Of a DNA stretch of 64,000 nucleotides, positions 31,400-43,568 are shown in pieces (the first letter of the stretch is position 1; the number at the start of each line of letters is the position of its first letter). The DNA comes from Fonsecaea monophora (Eukaryota > Ascomycota > Eurotiomycetes > Chaetothyriales > Herpotrichiellaceae), in assembly GCF_001642475.1 (NCBI RefSeq), contig NW_019174001.1, forward strand, positions 1 to 64,000, in the 5' to 3' direction. The notes under the pieces were generated by a model, which made no database searches, had not been told where the DNA came from, and saw only the letters and a program-made list of their open reading frames with translations. Position numbers and translations under genes: made by a program.

Positions 31400-32520
31400 A
31401 TGTCGACTTCTCTAACCCATCTCCTGCCTCCTACGCCCGCGCAACCGTCGAGCAAAGCCCGCCTGCTCACGCCAACCACCTATCCTATTCCTCTGCTCTC
31501 TTCCTCGCTCGCAAACCGCTACTCCTACGTCCACACCGTACTCGTCCCGCTGTACTACTATCTCCGCGTGTCGTCCCTTGTTGCAGACCCGTTCAACACT
31601 TTGCTGAGCGACCTGGGCGTCGTCGCGGCCTTGCAGTGTCTGTTTTGTGCTGTCTGCTTGCCGGCTGCCGGGTCCTGGGTGTCCGGTACACCAGACGGCG
31701 CCGTTGTGGAAGGCACGGCAAGTCCGGCGCAGAAAAGCCCAAAGAGTGCCAAAGTGTCTGGAGGTGTGGGAGGTGGAAGTTTGAGGAAGAAGAACCTTGG
31801 GGGACCAGGCATTGGCAAAAGCCACGGTCATGGTGCTGGCAAGGGAGGTTCAGGAGGAGCGGCTGGTGAAGGGAGCTGGGGTGCAAGGATCATGGTGAGT
31901 TTGCTTTTCCATATGTTACAATTACAATGGGTGCTCTATGCCGCGTTGTGGTCCAGTCCATACTCATGCTGTTTCATTTCCATCCTCTCCGACTTAGCAA
32001 GGCTCTTCGAGATTGGACTACTGACTGACAATTGATACAGCCTACGCTCTTCTCCCTGATCCTCACGTTCACTCTACCGCCTCTCCCGCTCAGCTTAATC
32101 GCGCTCGTCCTGGGCGCGCCTTTGTACCCTACCTCCCTCCTCCCCCTGACTCTCCTCCTCTCTGTCCATGTCTCCCTACTCGGCTTTCTGCCGTTATTCT
32201 ACACCCACGGCGTCTCCTCCCTCGCATGGCGCGACGTTGCGGCCGCGTGGCTCCCATTCGACTCAGTAGGCGTATGGGGCGCAACAGTGGGAAGCTTTGT
32301 AGGAGGATGGGTGGGTGCCATTCCAATGGCGCTGGATTGGGATCGCGAGTGGCAGAAATGGCCTTGTACGGTTATCTGGGGGGTAGTGATGGGGTGGACG
32401 GTTGGCCGGGCTATAACGAATGGCTTGAGATGGGGCAAGGGAAAGAGGATCAATTTGAGCGAGAAGGAGGAACCCGAACCGGCTTTTGAAAGAAATATCC
32501 AAGTGGAAGGCGGGAAGTGA
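31400..32520 (+). CDS. GPI11: GPI-anchor biosynthesis protein PIG-F/GPI11
   Basis: Spliced model join(31400..31894, 32041..32520), 324 residues. The 146-base intron is phase 0 between GARIM and PTLFSL. Several hydrophobic helices span the second exon (SLILTFTLPPLPLSLIALVL, LLPLTLLLSVHVSLLGFLPL), and the family signature GAIPMALDWDREWQKWP lies near residue 262. PIG-F/Gpi11 is a polytopic ER protein that supports the ethanolamine-phosphate transferases of GPI synthesis. The first exon carries a Gly/Lys/Ser-rich loop (about 105-160) absent from yeast Gpi11 (219 residues), which explains the greater length and is common in filamentous fungi. ATG at 31400 is preferred over an upstream in-frame ATG at 31286, whose extra residues do not fit the family. 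Confidence 0.92.
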
Positions 32521-34109
32521 GTGGTGACAGACAAGAGCGAGTGAGCGGGTAGGTCGAAACAACCTGCAGACACAGCTACTCGAAGTTGGAGACTCGAAGT
32601 GATCCAGAATGTGGGAGATCAGAAATCGGACACTCAAGACTTTGAAGCGAGGGCGAGGGTATGTGTATGTCTGCAGAGAACGAGCGGTGCGGTTTTGCCC
32701 TCCCAAAGATGTCAGTCTTCTTTCTGATCACGGAGCACTTTTTGACAGGGGTGACCAGCACCACAGCCGCACTCATATACCACCGTTCATCTTTCGTCGC
32801 AGCACAGCGAAGATGTCTTGGGGTGTGCCGACAAGTTTTAATCGCGAACAAATGGAGGCTGTCAAGATCTGTCGAGAGAGGGCGGGTATTTGGACGGACA
32901 GCATGCACTGTACCCTTATTTGGATCCAAGCCCGGAGATTCGATCTTGACCGACCTAAAGGACCATGGAAGAAAAAAGTAGGAGAGGGCGCGATAAGATA
33001 CCTGAGGCATACGGGTATGGGGCATATGGGCGAGACTGACAAGCGAGCGATATGGGCGCTAAACGGTCTCATGCCACGCCGACCGGCATTGATGCCAGCA
33101 TAACCAGGTTCGTCGGGTTTGAGCGTGGACACGCGACCAGGACAACAGGAGGGGAGAAGACGCGAGCACTGTTTCAATAATGTGCCGCAGATTCACTAGG
33201 ATGCGATGTGCTAGGGCGGCTTGACAAGGTCAGTCAGAGACACTGTACGAGGTAAAGGGGTGGCAAGTCAGAGCTACTCATAGGGAGCTACGGTAACTCT
33301 TTCCAGCTGTCTGTCTATACAACGGGTACCATGGAGATGGAGAGGCGATGTGGGCATTGGACAGAAGGAGGATCAACATCAGGATCCAAATCAAAGGACC
33401 CTCCTCGAAGAGCTTGAGGGACAGGGACGTGTGAGAACAACCTTTACCAAATCTTACTTGTGGTTTTTCCCTTTTCTGGTGAGAAAGGCTGTTTTGGTCA
33501 ATTGATTAGGACGGGTAGTGCAGGTAGATACTGTACGTCAATACCTACCGAGAAGTGTAAAAGGTATTTTAGGTCCTATGCACACCTCCAAAATGGGACA
33601 GATGCACAAAATGGGAACAACCGGCGAAAAGCGTGTTGAAGGTTTCTTTCTAGCCTGCCTGCATGCAATAACAAGAATAAGAACAACAGGCGAGCAAGAT
33701 CGTCAATTCCATTCCATTTTGAGTCTTTGTGGCTTGCGAAGAAGAGAGGGAGTCGGAAAGAAAGAGGGGTTGAAGTGGTGGAGAGGGGGAGACTGCCTGA
33801 CTTGTGCTGTGAGATACAGTTTTCTGTTCCCTGCCCTTGCCTGCCTTGCCTGCATGCTGAGCCGAGAATACCGGGGACATGGCGTGGCGCATGGCTGGCT
33901 CGCTCGCTGGGGAGATGGGCAGGGCAGGGTTTCCAGGGACGGTGGCAGGGTAGCAGGGTAGGAGGGTCTTCTGCAGGGACACTACACACATCTTGATGTT
34001 GATTTTAGTGTGGGTTTTGGTATTGGTATACACTCAATCTATCTCACAACAAACTCTGACTCGTTTACAATGGATCTCAGAGGCAAGCGCGCAAGGGAGG
34101 CGAGAGAGC

Positions 34110-34130
34110 AGGGTCAGGGTCAGGGTCAGG
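34110..34130. repeat. AGGGTC hexamer repeat
   Basis: About 3.5 units of AGGGTC. Simple-sequence repeat without evident function. Confidence 0.75.
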
Positions 34131-34644
34131 AACGAGGGTCAAAGAGTTTCACGAGTACACGAGGTTCAGAGGGTCAAAGGGAAAAAACCTAGATAAGTGA
34201 TCACCTTGATCAACACATCAATATTGACAGAGAGATTTGTCGGGTTATGTGATCAACAAAGGGTCAAATTAACCCATCCTGGCCCAGACAAGATCAGTCA
34301 AGACAAGACACAACGCATAACCAGCGCTTGCAAAGTAAACGCTCCTCGGGTATGTATGTACAAATGCACGTAGACAAGCACAAGTATTATAAAATGTCGA
34401 TGCTTTTCGGGACATGCACAAGGGTCGTCAGAGTTGTCGTACTAAATACTCGGTACGTACACCAGTTCTACCACACTATACCACACCCATCGCCTCCCAA
34501 GTCCCAAGTCCAAGTCCTCGTATAAAAAGCCGGGAGATGTCTACCGAGTTACCTACTAGGTAGGGGTAGCTCAAAGTGGATTCTTTCGATAGAGTTTATT
34601 TCATTCATCAAGCTTTCAAAGATATTTTGCATTTTCCATTTTGG

Positions 34645-34706
34645 ATTTTGAATTTTGAATTTTGAATTTTGGCATTCTTCATTCTGCATTCTGCATTCTG
34701 CATTGC
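34645..34706. repeat. Adjacent TTTTGAA and ATTCTGC heptamer repeats
   Basis: Roughly three units of TTTTGAA run directly into about four units of ATTCTGC, so two different heptanucleotide arrays share a border. The shared period of seven suggests one array evolved from the other by slippage and substitution (inference). Confidence 0.8.
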
Positions 34707-35419
34707 CTTTGGGATAGGATTGGGTTGGGTTGGTCGCTTGTTCCCCACGACGAAACTCTCATAACCATTCTATCCAAGAAGAGATAGATCATCGGATAAG
34801 GGTCAAGATTTGTCTATCTTGTTTCTGTCTGGTTCGGTCCCTCCCCCAGAGTTTCGGTTGACCTGGTCCCTTTATGCGGGCCGTATCGCGCCTCATTCAT
34901 CATAATCAATCATCATCGCTGTCGCCGCCCAGCTACCACTTTTGACTTCCTCTCTCTCCCCGCCTTCCGAACAGATGAACAAACCCATTGGCTCCAGTCC
35001 AACGAATACTGCTTGGTTGCGCATTGCTTTCATTCTTCTCGTCTCAACGCCAGGCGATCTCTGACTAAAGTAGGATTGTAGTGTTACATGTGAACATGGG
35101 TTGTGCTCAGCTCCCCTTTCTCTCCAAGAAAATATGCCTGCCCTGTTGCTCTCTGGGAGGTCAAGTTTTGAAAATATCTCCCAAACGCCATCGCTATGCA
35201 AGATCTCGCGCCGCACCACATAAATAGAGAAACACAGCATTGCCGTAAATGAGAGTATGGTTTTGTAAAGCCTGTGAGGCGTAGATGTTATCAGTCGTAG
35301 GCATTTCAGCCTGGTCATCAGCATCTGGGTTGATATTACATCTCTTCTGTACTTCAGTCGAGACGTTGTCGCTTGCAATTCCTGCCTGTTTTCATCGCGT
35401 CAACAAGGGCAACAGCCTC

Positions 35420-36730
35420 CTAAGCTGCCTGTTGAATAGGTGTCCTTCCAATCCGGTAGTTGCTCGTCGCGGAACTGAAAAATCTCGCCATCACACCGCC
35501 CACGCCAGTCTCTGACTTGACCTTTTTGGCTGGTGGTTGACTTTCGCCCTGGAAGCTCGTTTGGTGACCTTTGAGGCTGGGTCGAACGTTCTTGCTATAG
35601 GTACTGTGGTATGAGGTATCGGGACTTTGGGTCAAGTCAACCACCACGATACTGTCGTCAATGTTTGATGACGCAGTGTAGGGGGTTCCTCGAGATGTAG
35701 GCGCGAGAGACGAAGATCGAGACCGTGATGAAGGAGCCAGGGAAGAAGATCGAGAACTGCTGTGGCTGTGCATTGTACCAGGTCTGCTAGATGGAACTAG
35801 AGGTGGAAGATCTCGAATGGATGGAGGTGACACGGACCGAGCGTTGCCGTGATGGCGGAATGGCGACGGCCATCGTCGATGACTGGGTGCAGGTAAAGAC
35901 AAGGAGCTATTGTTAGCCTTGTGTCTGGGATAGCAACCAACAGCCAGGTCCTCATCAACGTAGGAAGCAGGGGAATCGTAGACACCGACTGCTCTTGGTG
36001 GAGGGGTTGCGACAACAGCCTGGACTGGCTCCTTGCGTGTCAGAGGTGCCACAGACATGGTCGAATCGTACGAGACCTGGTGAGAGTGCCAGTGTCGGTG
36101 GCCGCTGGTGAGTTCTGCCTCTTCTTGCCGCAGCTCCATCTGGAAGCGGATGGGAGCGAGGAATGGTTCAAAGTGATCAAACAAGTCCTGCTCCGTCACG
36201 CGAGTGTCAAAGTCAAGGAGGTAGAGGAGCTGTCTCTCCATCAGGTTCACCTCTGCGAGGCCGAATCCGAAGCCCTCGAAACCCTTGACCGTTGTGTATC
36301 TTGCCCAGTGCTTGTTCTTCGGGCTCGAATCATTCAAGTTCTTCGCGGCCAAGATCAAGGATGCAAGGAAGATGCGATGCATCGTGCACCTCATCCCCTT
36401 GGCGACAGGTGGCAATCTGGATCGAAGGCGGGCGAGGTAAACGAGGGAGGTCATCAAAGTCGGTACTTGAACAGCTGACCGGTGAACCAGGGAGCTGATG
36501 AATTGTTCCAGGCTCGGTAGAGGAGCTGCAGCGGGCTCTGCGGAAGACGAGTGCGGTGGTGTTGACGGAGGTGTAGGCAATGAGTCGGCAGATGGTAGAG
36601 GCTCTGGATCACATCGGATGACCTGTGAGGCTTGCTTTGCAAGGTGCTGGACCATGTAGGTCCGCACAGGCTGGCGGACAAACTCTTCCAAAGCAGCCCT
36701 GTTCTGAGCCAAGGTGTATTTGGATTCCAT
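35420..36730 (-). CDS. PHO85-type G1 cyclin (Pcl1/PclA-like)
   Basis: Intronless, 436 residues. An N-terminal short helix region is followed by a cyclin box near 72-195 ([83 protein letters not shown]). The pattern [22 protein letters not shown] is characteristic of Pcl1/Pcl2/PclA cyclins that bind the Pho85 kinase. The C-terminal half is Ser/Pro-rich and disordered with many SP/TP sites, as expected for a short-lived, phosphorylated G1 cyclin. Probable role: cell-cycle entry and polarised growth or conidiation with Pho85/PhoA (family knowledge). The 3.2 kb upstream gap suggests an extended promoter. Confidence 0.92.
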   Translation of the reverse strand: MESKYTLAQNRAALEEFVRQPVRTYMVQHLAKQASQVIRCDPEPLPSADSLPTPPSTPPHSSSAEPAAAPLPSLEQFISSLVHRSAVQVPTLMTSLVYLARLRSRLPPVAKGMRCTMHRIFLASLILAAKNLNDSSPKNKHWARYTTVKGFEGFGFGLAEVNLMERQLLYLLDFDTRVTEQDLFDHFEPFLAPIRFQMELRQEEAELTSGHRHWHSHQVSYDSTMSVAPLTRKEPVQAVVATPPPRAVGVYDSPASYVDEDLAVGCYPRHKANNSSLSLPAPSHRRWPSPFRHHGNARSVSPPSIRDLPPLVPSSRPGTMHSHSSSRSSSLAPSSRSRSSSLAPTSRGTPYTASSNIDDSIVVVDLTQSPDTSYHSTYSKNVRPSLKGHQTSFQGESQPPAKKVKSETGVGGVMARFFSSATSNYRIGRTPIQQAA

Positions 36731-39700
36731 GGTGTGACTTGTTTGCGATAGGTGTTTGATCCTGGTGGTAAGAAGGCGAAGAAATAAAGGGAGTGACTTG
36801 GAGATGATGCGAGTCCGCGAGTTTATGGACTTGACTTCAGACTTCTCTCAGAGAGGTTTCAAGTGTTGGTTACAGAGCGAGTGGAATTGAAGTGAAGTAA
36901 CAGGCCTCTGACACAAGCGGGGAGGTTGGGTATCCAAGATATTATCTGCCCAAGTTCTGTAGACGATTTCACCTGGCCAGCAGGAAGAGATTCAGAAGTT
37001 CACACGAGCCTGTGGTCTGTGTGATATATCGAAATATGGGTGGTCCCAGACACGGCCCAGGGATGCAGCTCCTGATGTTTGAGAGAGAGTCTCGTAGTAT
37101 CCAAGCGAGTCTTTCTCCTGAAAGGGAGGCACCCGAAGTGAGGTAGCAAATGCAGGAGAGTGGGTGTGGCTGCTGCAGCTAGTGGATAGGCGGACGATAA
37201 ACTCCAGGTACGGAGCACAGATGTGGTGGATGGCTTGAAGCTGCACCGTTGGAGGGCCTTTGGGTTTGTTCCCTTCTCTTTCACCCTGGATTGGCCGCCC
37301 AGGTAAGGATTTGTCCGGGTTGTCAGGGGTTGGAACCTGGAGCAGCGGACAAGTGTGTGGTTCCCTCGGCTTGTCTGCCACGGAGGAGGACTAAGATCAC
37401 TTCGGGATAGGATGCGAGCTTTTTCGAAGGAGGCTTGAGAGAGGTGGGGAGGCCAGCCCCAGAAATATCAGGGTAGTGCGTGTTTTTTGGAGGTGAGTTG
37501 AGGCGACGACAGGGGGGTGGTTAGAAGCTGGATGAGCTCAAGCCTTCGACACTGACGAAGGTGAGGATGCCGGATGAAGAGAAGAAAAAAGGGAGTGGTG
37601 GTGGTGAGGCAACGATGATTTTATGAATTGGCTGGCAACCTGAATCAGAGGTGCATTGCCACAAGCACCTGTTATAGATTGAATGGGCGCTTGCACAGAC
37701 CCTGAATGGTCACAGCTACAGGATTCACTGAGGTATCCAGGGCCAGTGGCTAGAATCGCAGGCGAGTTGGCGAGATGGTTCCTTGTTTCGGCCTGTGCTG
37801 GCGGCTGGCAAATAGAGCGCGTGGATTGGGCCGCGAGTCTGTCCAACAGGGGTCTGAGCGATTGCACGGCTGCACAATGTAGTCCCCTCGTACACGCTTT
37901 TTTTTATGGGGTTGAGATGAGATGTGCACTTGGGCTTTTTTATTCCCGATGGGCCTGATGGAGTAGGGATCCTGTTGAGTTTTTCAACTTTGTCTGTGAG
38001 CGTGTCAAGCGTGTAGAGCGTGTCCTCCTTGCTGAAGTCCCGATGACCGCTGACCACTAGTGCACCCAATGACCAATTCAGTTGACTTTTTTGCATGCAT
38101 ATCTGTCAAAGCGTCAAAGCAGGGAGTCAAGGGGAGGGCAGGGATGGGCTACGGATGGAGCTCTTGTAAAGGTAGTGATGAACATTGCTTAGAACCCTGG
38201 GGAGCTGCATGGGGATGGCGACATGGCGGTGCAGGATGCAAAACTCTGTCTGCTCGTATGTAGAGGCGACCAACTGACCTACAGGGCACATGTGCCTACA
38301 TAGGTAGATAGCTAGCTATGTCTTTGGGTAGCAGCAGTGTTTGGCCCAGAGAGTACGGGAAGTACCCAGCTAGGTGTTCGGAGTGCCCATCACCACACAA
38401 ATTACCAACAAAAAGACACCTATCGCCCTGCCTAGGCATCGCCAAGTGCCGATCCCCAGCTGTTCAGTGCCATCTGTCAAATAATTATTTGGCCGTCAAT
38501 GGCCGTCCTTGCAGCTTGTCGCCCTTTCCTTTTGCCCCATTACGCTTTTACGAGAGACATTCAGCTCCCTTTTGCTCCCCCAAAGTACTGTACCTTGTAC
38601 GTAGTGCTAGCATGCAAAGGGCTGGTTCATCATTTCTCGTATATCCTGCCAACTCTTGTCTCTGAGCCCTGCCTCACTCCTCACTTGACCCTCACTTCCG
38701 AAGCCTTTGAACCCGCCGTGCCCGCCCTTCTTCTCCCCCACCTTTACTATTGTCCCAAATAGGCCACTTGACACACCCTTGAAGCCAAGTGCTGCAACCC
38801 GGAGGTATCGATTGGCTGAGGGGTCGAGACACACGCCTGACACGTCTGATACACTTTTAGACACCCCCTCCGCGCGCTCGTCGACGCGCCTCAGGGGGGT
38901 TTCTCTCGCGTAATGCCACTGGCCACTCGCTTAACGCACATCATCCGCCCACGGCAGCATTTCTTTGGCTCGTCTGGTGACTGGTGAAACACGGCCCTCT
39001 GTCCGCAAAAGGTTCTCGCCTCAAGACGCGCGACTCGCTACGGGCGTTCCTTTTGTCTTTGGTTCTGTGTCTTGTTAAGGCGAACGCCTTCAAGCCACCC
39101 CAGCCCGGCCCACGCTGTCTCAGCTTTCTTTGTCCCGCCTTCCGAATACCACATGCTCTGACCTCCTGATGGTCTCACAATCCCTTCGATATCTGCCGTC
39201 CGCCCCCTACTTGCCACGATTGCTGCTGCAGATCGCGAACCAGAAAGGGCACAGCCACGAACACGACCACCTGCCTGCATACTTCCCGTGACCAGCCCCT
39301 CGTCGTGTTCCCCTCATCATCTGCCACCACCACCACCACCATCATATTACCCGATTATCCAAAGCATTGTCAGCCGACTGGCACCGACGAAGCATGAAAG
39401 TATCACAATCAATCATTATCCGATTTTCCAATCTGCCGACTGCTGGCCCCCCCTATTGTACGACTCGTGGTCCTCACCACAAGCTGTCCACGAGTCACAT
39501 AATCGAGCTCCTCATGACAGCTCGAAGCAGCGGCAAACGGCCACCTCCGATTGAGCGATAAGATCAGTGGTCCCTCGGTGTCATCACAGTAAGAGGATGA
39601 ATACCACAGCATTGTGTAAGTGATGCTCGCCCATCTGGGCCGTGAGAATGAGATGCATGTATTGAGGGTGCAACGTGGCCAAGGATGATACAGCATCGAC

Positions 39701-39952
39701 GGAACTAGCTTCCGCATAGATGATGGTGATAATGATGATGATATTATGACTTGATCACAACAATCAAAGTCCCCATGTACTGATTTAAATACAGCAAAAA
39801 TGAGCGCACTGAGAGTTGTGACAATACCAGGACTACCCGTACAATTTGTACACAACAAGCACTACACATTAGCCGTTGGCCATCTTGCTTGGTTAGAAGA
39901 ACCACTGGTGCCACAACTTCAACTGCCAAAAATATAGCTCTCGTCTGACAGC
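36731..39952. other. Very long divergent intergenic region
   Basis: About 3.2 kb between the cyclin start (-) and the small mitochondrial-type gene (+). No coding sequence is supported. It contains poly-T/poly-C tracts, a CCA microsatellite at 39324-39342 and short ACATAGGTAGATAG-type motifs near 38295. Size and position fit a large regulatory region for the cyclin. Confidence 0.5.
39324..39342. repeat. CCA trinucleotide microsatellite
   Basis: Six CCA units in the gap before the small mitochondrial-type gene. Confidence 0.8.
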
Positions 39953-40333
39953 ATGAGTACATATTCCCCGGCTGCAACCGCATGGCGAAATCGCCTGACT
40001 TCAGCTGCAAATGGCTGTCATCGCATCTCGGGGTTCTTGTACTCTCGTGCTGATCCTCGTCGACATCCCTCGCCCTTATGTCGCAGCGTTGCGACTGTGG
40101 TCGACCAGACTAAAATCGACAACAAACCTCACCTGGACAAGCGCGATGAGCATACGAAGATTGGGAAAAGCGCGACGTCGGGAGACGGCCGAGGCCACCC
40201 AGCGAAGCAGCCCGATCCCCAGAAGCCGCCTGAACGGTCTACGGGGGTTGAAACACAAGGCTCCGAGGGCAAATCTGGCGAAGGAAGAGATACTGGTGGC
40301 GTGCACAAAGAGGAGATACCCGACTTGTCATGA
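39953..40333 (+). CDS. Small hypothetical protein with putative mitochondrial presequence
   Basis: Intronless, 126 residues. The first about 50 residues contain many Arg, Ser and Ala and almost no acidic residues (STYSPAATAWRNRLTSAANG, SRADPRRHPS, CRSVATVV), like a mitochondrial targeting sequence. The rest is hydrophilic and charged (IDNKPHLDKRDEHTKIGK, HPAKQPDPQKPPE, RSTGVETQGSEGKSGEGRD). The block HPAKQPDPQ...RSTG is one I recognise from small conserved fungal proteins of unknown function, which supports coding. No catalytic motif is present. Isolated between two long gaps. Confidence 0.6.
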   Translation: MSTYSPAATAWRNRLTSAANGCHRISGFLYSRADPRRHPSPLCRSVATVVDQTKIDNKPHLDKRDEHTKIGKSATSGDGRGHPAKQPDPQKPPERSTGVETQGSEGKSGEGRDTGGVHKEEIPDLS

Positions 40334-41272
40334 CGAGTAGGCTTTGTATGCAACCAAGTGTCTTTGAGTGAGGCATGCTTGACAGCACATGCAGATGACA
40401 ACGTGTACTGGTAAATGAGTGACGGACTAGTGACTAAAGCTATTTGAGGTAAAAATATGACAACAATGTGGCTGTTCAAGAGAGTGCAGCCACCAGTCTC
40501 ATCTTTGTGCTACATCATCTCATATGCACGATCAGGAAAACGCTAGTGGGCGTTGAAAGGGCGGGGGAAACGAAGCGTCAGAATCACGGTCTGCAATCTA
40601 ACGGCGTGAGGAAACCTACGAGGTACTCGTATACCAACCATTGATCAATGATCATAACCCCTAATCAGGCCTCCTCCCTTGTGGTGAAACTACCTTTTGT
40701 CACTTTTGTCCGAATATTTTTGCTTGAGACACGGGGCCACCAAGGGGCCCGCCAACCATGGTCGTCGTCTCCGAGATGGACACCAAATAACACTACGTCC
40801 CCTTACCAAAGCAGGCAAAACGACCGGGATGCTTTAGCTTGTACCGCGTGCTCGGTGTGTTACACCGATGCAGAAAACAGTGGGGAGCCCTACGAGTGCC
40901 GGGCAGTCATAGTCATCGCCGTAGACCGACCGTTATGTTTTACCAACGCATGCTGCTGACACCAAGGCGGAGGTCGCGGTTGAGGCTGGTGAGGCTTGTG
41001 CAAGGACTGAGCCACAAAAGCGTCTCTTGCCAGCTGGTGCCAGTGTCAGTGCCAGTGTGTGTTCACCAACTACCTAGGTACTAACGAGTAATGACGAATT
41101 AAAGCAACACACGAGTTACCTGCATACCAAGGCAGAACAGTCCACGTACGTATGAGTACGTCCCTTACCGTAGTATGTACATATTTTAGTAAAGGATGAA
41201 GAATACCTCGTATACCGAGTCATAATTACGAACAACTGCCTGGCAAAACTTCAAACCACGCGCAATCCTACT

Positions 41273-41287
41273 GAGTACGAGGTACTC
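41273..41287. repeat. GAGTAC-cga... inverted repeat
   Basis: GAGTAC and GTACTC form perfect six-base arms around a three-base spacer. Related half-sites recur nearby in the same gap. Confidence 0.6.
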
Positions 41288-41562
41288 GTAGTGACTCGTA
41301 AGTAGATAGACTGGATAAAGTTTGCGCTCGCTGCTGCAACGCGCCCACGCCGCTGAAACCGTTGAGCTCCGCCCGTGGTTTCAGACTCAGCCCGGCCAAT
41401 GCGGCGACCCTCTTCAGAGTAACAAACAGGACAAGCTTGGGCAAGATCTCATGGGTCTTTGTCGTTCGGCGAGTACTCGGTATACGCGCTCATACAGAGT
41501 TTCACGTGGGAGGGATAGGTACAATCGTTCCCTTGGTACCAGCTACTGCCCACCGTGCTCGG

Positions 41563-41583
41563 CCTCAACCTCAACCTCAACCT
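41563..41583. repeat. CCTCAA hexamer repeat
   Basis: About 3.5 units of CCTCAA in the gap. Confidence 0.8.
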
Positions 41584-42911
41584 TGTAGGGATATTGTTGA
41601 ATCTAGCGTCAAATCTCATTCAAGACGCCATTTACCTGCAAGGACCTCGGAAAACGTAGCTTGCAGTAGTACTCGGTCGGGACGTTGCCTTCACATTCCC
41701 GAGCGAGCTTGTTTCACGGACTGGACAGCTTGCATCCCCGTTTGACGGTGTAAGTCAGGAGCAAACTGCGAAGCAAACCATCGCTTCGCTAGTCTACACC
41801 AAACACAAGATGGCGGAAACGCAGGCTCGGTCGGTTTAGCACTATGTACACAAGAACCGTAACTCTATGCCTCCTGGAAAGATAAGCATGGACTTGATTC
41901 CCTCGCGTCTTCTGCCTATAAATCGTGACTCGAGTGAACAACTGCATCAACATATTGTCCTCTGCAAGTTCCTTCCGGCTCTGTACCGGCATCACCTCCA
42001 ATTTCTTCTCCAGAACCTTGCAACCAGGCAAGAGCAATGATGAAAAAAAGAACCGAGTTCTTTTGGAATGGCCAAAAAATACGCGGACAAGAGCCCCGAA
42101 GGACACTTGATGGCGACATCCTCCGCGATGTGCAATGCAGGGACACCACTATAGCAGGCTCAATGCTTGAGCTGAGTCGCTCCCACAAGGTCTATTGAGA
42201 ATGTTAGTCATCTATGGCAATGTCATGGTGCACGGGGGCGGGGGACGTACAAGTATGAAGAAGAAAAAGAAAAGAAAGTCAAGTTGGATCGAGCAACGAG
42301 AAAATAGAAATAGTCGAACGGCAATGCCAAGCAAAGTGTCCATGACGCCAAGACTTCAACCTCGTAGTTGCCAAGTCTTTGTCGGTGTCACTGCTCTGAC
42401 TGGATGCTGTGCCTTGGCGATTAACTTGGGTTCGATAGGTACTTCACTTGTGTCGACAACTTTCTTCTCTTGTGCATCGCGTGGTATCCTCGGTGATATT
42501 CTAATGATGTTCTGATATTGTTCTCTCTCAATCTCAGCGCTTTCCGTATTTAGTCCTCAAACCTTTGCACGGCATTCTGTGCGAATCAGTTGATGCGCTA
42601 TCCTCACGACAGGTGTGATTACATAAATCAGCCTAGGCGTTCCCATCCTGCTCCAACGCGCCTTTGTTCCCGCCTGGAATGAGGACTTTGTGATGGTAAC
42701 TTCTGTAATGCTTGGGAACAGCCAGCATAGTCTGGATTCTCAGCAAACATGGTTTCTCAACCAGTGGTTCGAGCGGCTGATCACCCCTCAACACGTCCTC
42801 ATTTCATTCAACGTACAGAAATCAAAAAGCTCGGCATATCGCTTTATTGTGATTAACCTCCTGCTACTATTGTGAGAATATAAATCCTTCCCTGCAGCGT
42901 CTGAAACACCC

Positions 42912-43568
42912 ATGGCTCCTGTCGTGCTCGGGGATATCGAGGTTCCAACTCAGATGGGCCTCAAAGGAAGTGCCATTGAGGCCATCGTTGGCATCGCATT
43001 CATGATAGGCATGGTTGTGTTTTTCGTCGTCTTAGGTTTTCTACGCCACAATGTGGTCAGGGTTCATAACAGTCGCGGACGACGCTCTCGACGACGCGCC
43101 ATATTTGATGCTGGGGAGTGGACGACGACGAACAGTCTGCCACCTCCACCAACTTATGACTCCCTCTTCCCTGACCATGGACGCTCCCAGCCTCAGCTTC
43201 GATCAAGCTCGAACAGATGGAGCGCGACGAACTCACAACCCCAAAACGATAGCGATACTCACAACCCTCCCAACGCCGCTGTTGATGATAGCAGGGAAAT
43301 CTCCGATGAGAGAAGCAGCCGTCCAAACTTTTCAACATTGAGTCCGTCCGTTTTACCCCCTTACTACGGACGAGATCCTCATGGACTGCCTTCCTACGAG
43401 ACCTTCGCTTTTGCCGACGAAGAAGACCGGCTAAGGAATACTTGGTCTGCTGTGCCAACTCAAGTACCCCAAGGGCCTCGTGAGGATGCCTCGTTGCGTG
43501 TGCCCGCAAGGATTTTGCGGACAGAAATCATGGTTACTCAGAGAGAGATATCCCCCAACGAAGTATGA
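42912..43568 (+). CDS. Single-pass membrane protein with PY-type motifs
   Basis: Intronless, 218 residues. A short N-terminus precedes one transmembrane helix (about 22-44, EAIVGIAFMIGMVVFFVVLGFL), followed by a strongly basic stop-transfer cluster (RGRRSRRRA), predicting a cytoplasmic tail. The tail is disordered and has PPPPTYDSL (a PPxY motif), PPYYG and LPSYETF, the kind of sites bound by WW domains of Rsp5/NEDD4 ubiquitin ligases. A TATAAAT element lies about 30 bases before the ATG. Not assigned to a known family; by architecture it could be an adaptor of membrane-protein turnover (inference). Confidence 0.75.
   Translation: MAPVVLGDIEVPTQMGLKGSAIEAIVGIAFMIGMVVFFVVLGFLRHNVVRVHNSRGRRSRRRAIFDAGEWTTTNSLPPPPTYDSLFPDHGRSQPQLRSSSNRWSATNSQPQNDSDTHNPPNAAVDDSREISDERSSRPNFSTLSPSVLPPYYGRDPHGLPSYETFAFADEEDRLRNTWSAVPTQVPQGPREDASLRVPARILRTEIMVTQREISPNEV

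Larger units (their letters stand above)
32521..35419. other. Long convergent intergenic region with tandem repeats
   Basis: About 2.9 kb between the 3' ends of GPI11 (+) and the cyclin gene (-). No gene is supported. It contains AGGGTC hexamers (34110-34130), a TTTTGAA heptamer block followed directly by an ATTCTGC heptamer block (34645-34706), and TACTCGGTACGTAC-type dyads near 34445. Frames at 34893-35378 probably lie in the cyclin 3' UTR. Confidence 0.5.
40334..42911. other. Long intergenic region rich in GTACTC/GAGTAC dyads
   Basis: About 2.6 kb with no supported gene. Notable are many copies of TACTCG/CGAGTA-like sequence (near 40622, 41150, 41205, 41273-41287, 41470 and 41668), a CCTCAA hexamer array at 41563-41583 and A-rich patches near 42255-42280. 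Confidence 0.5.
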
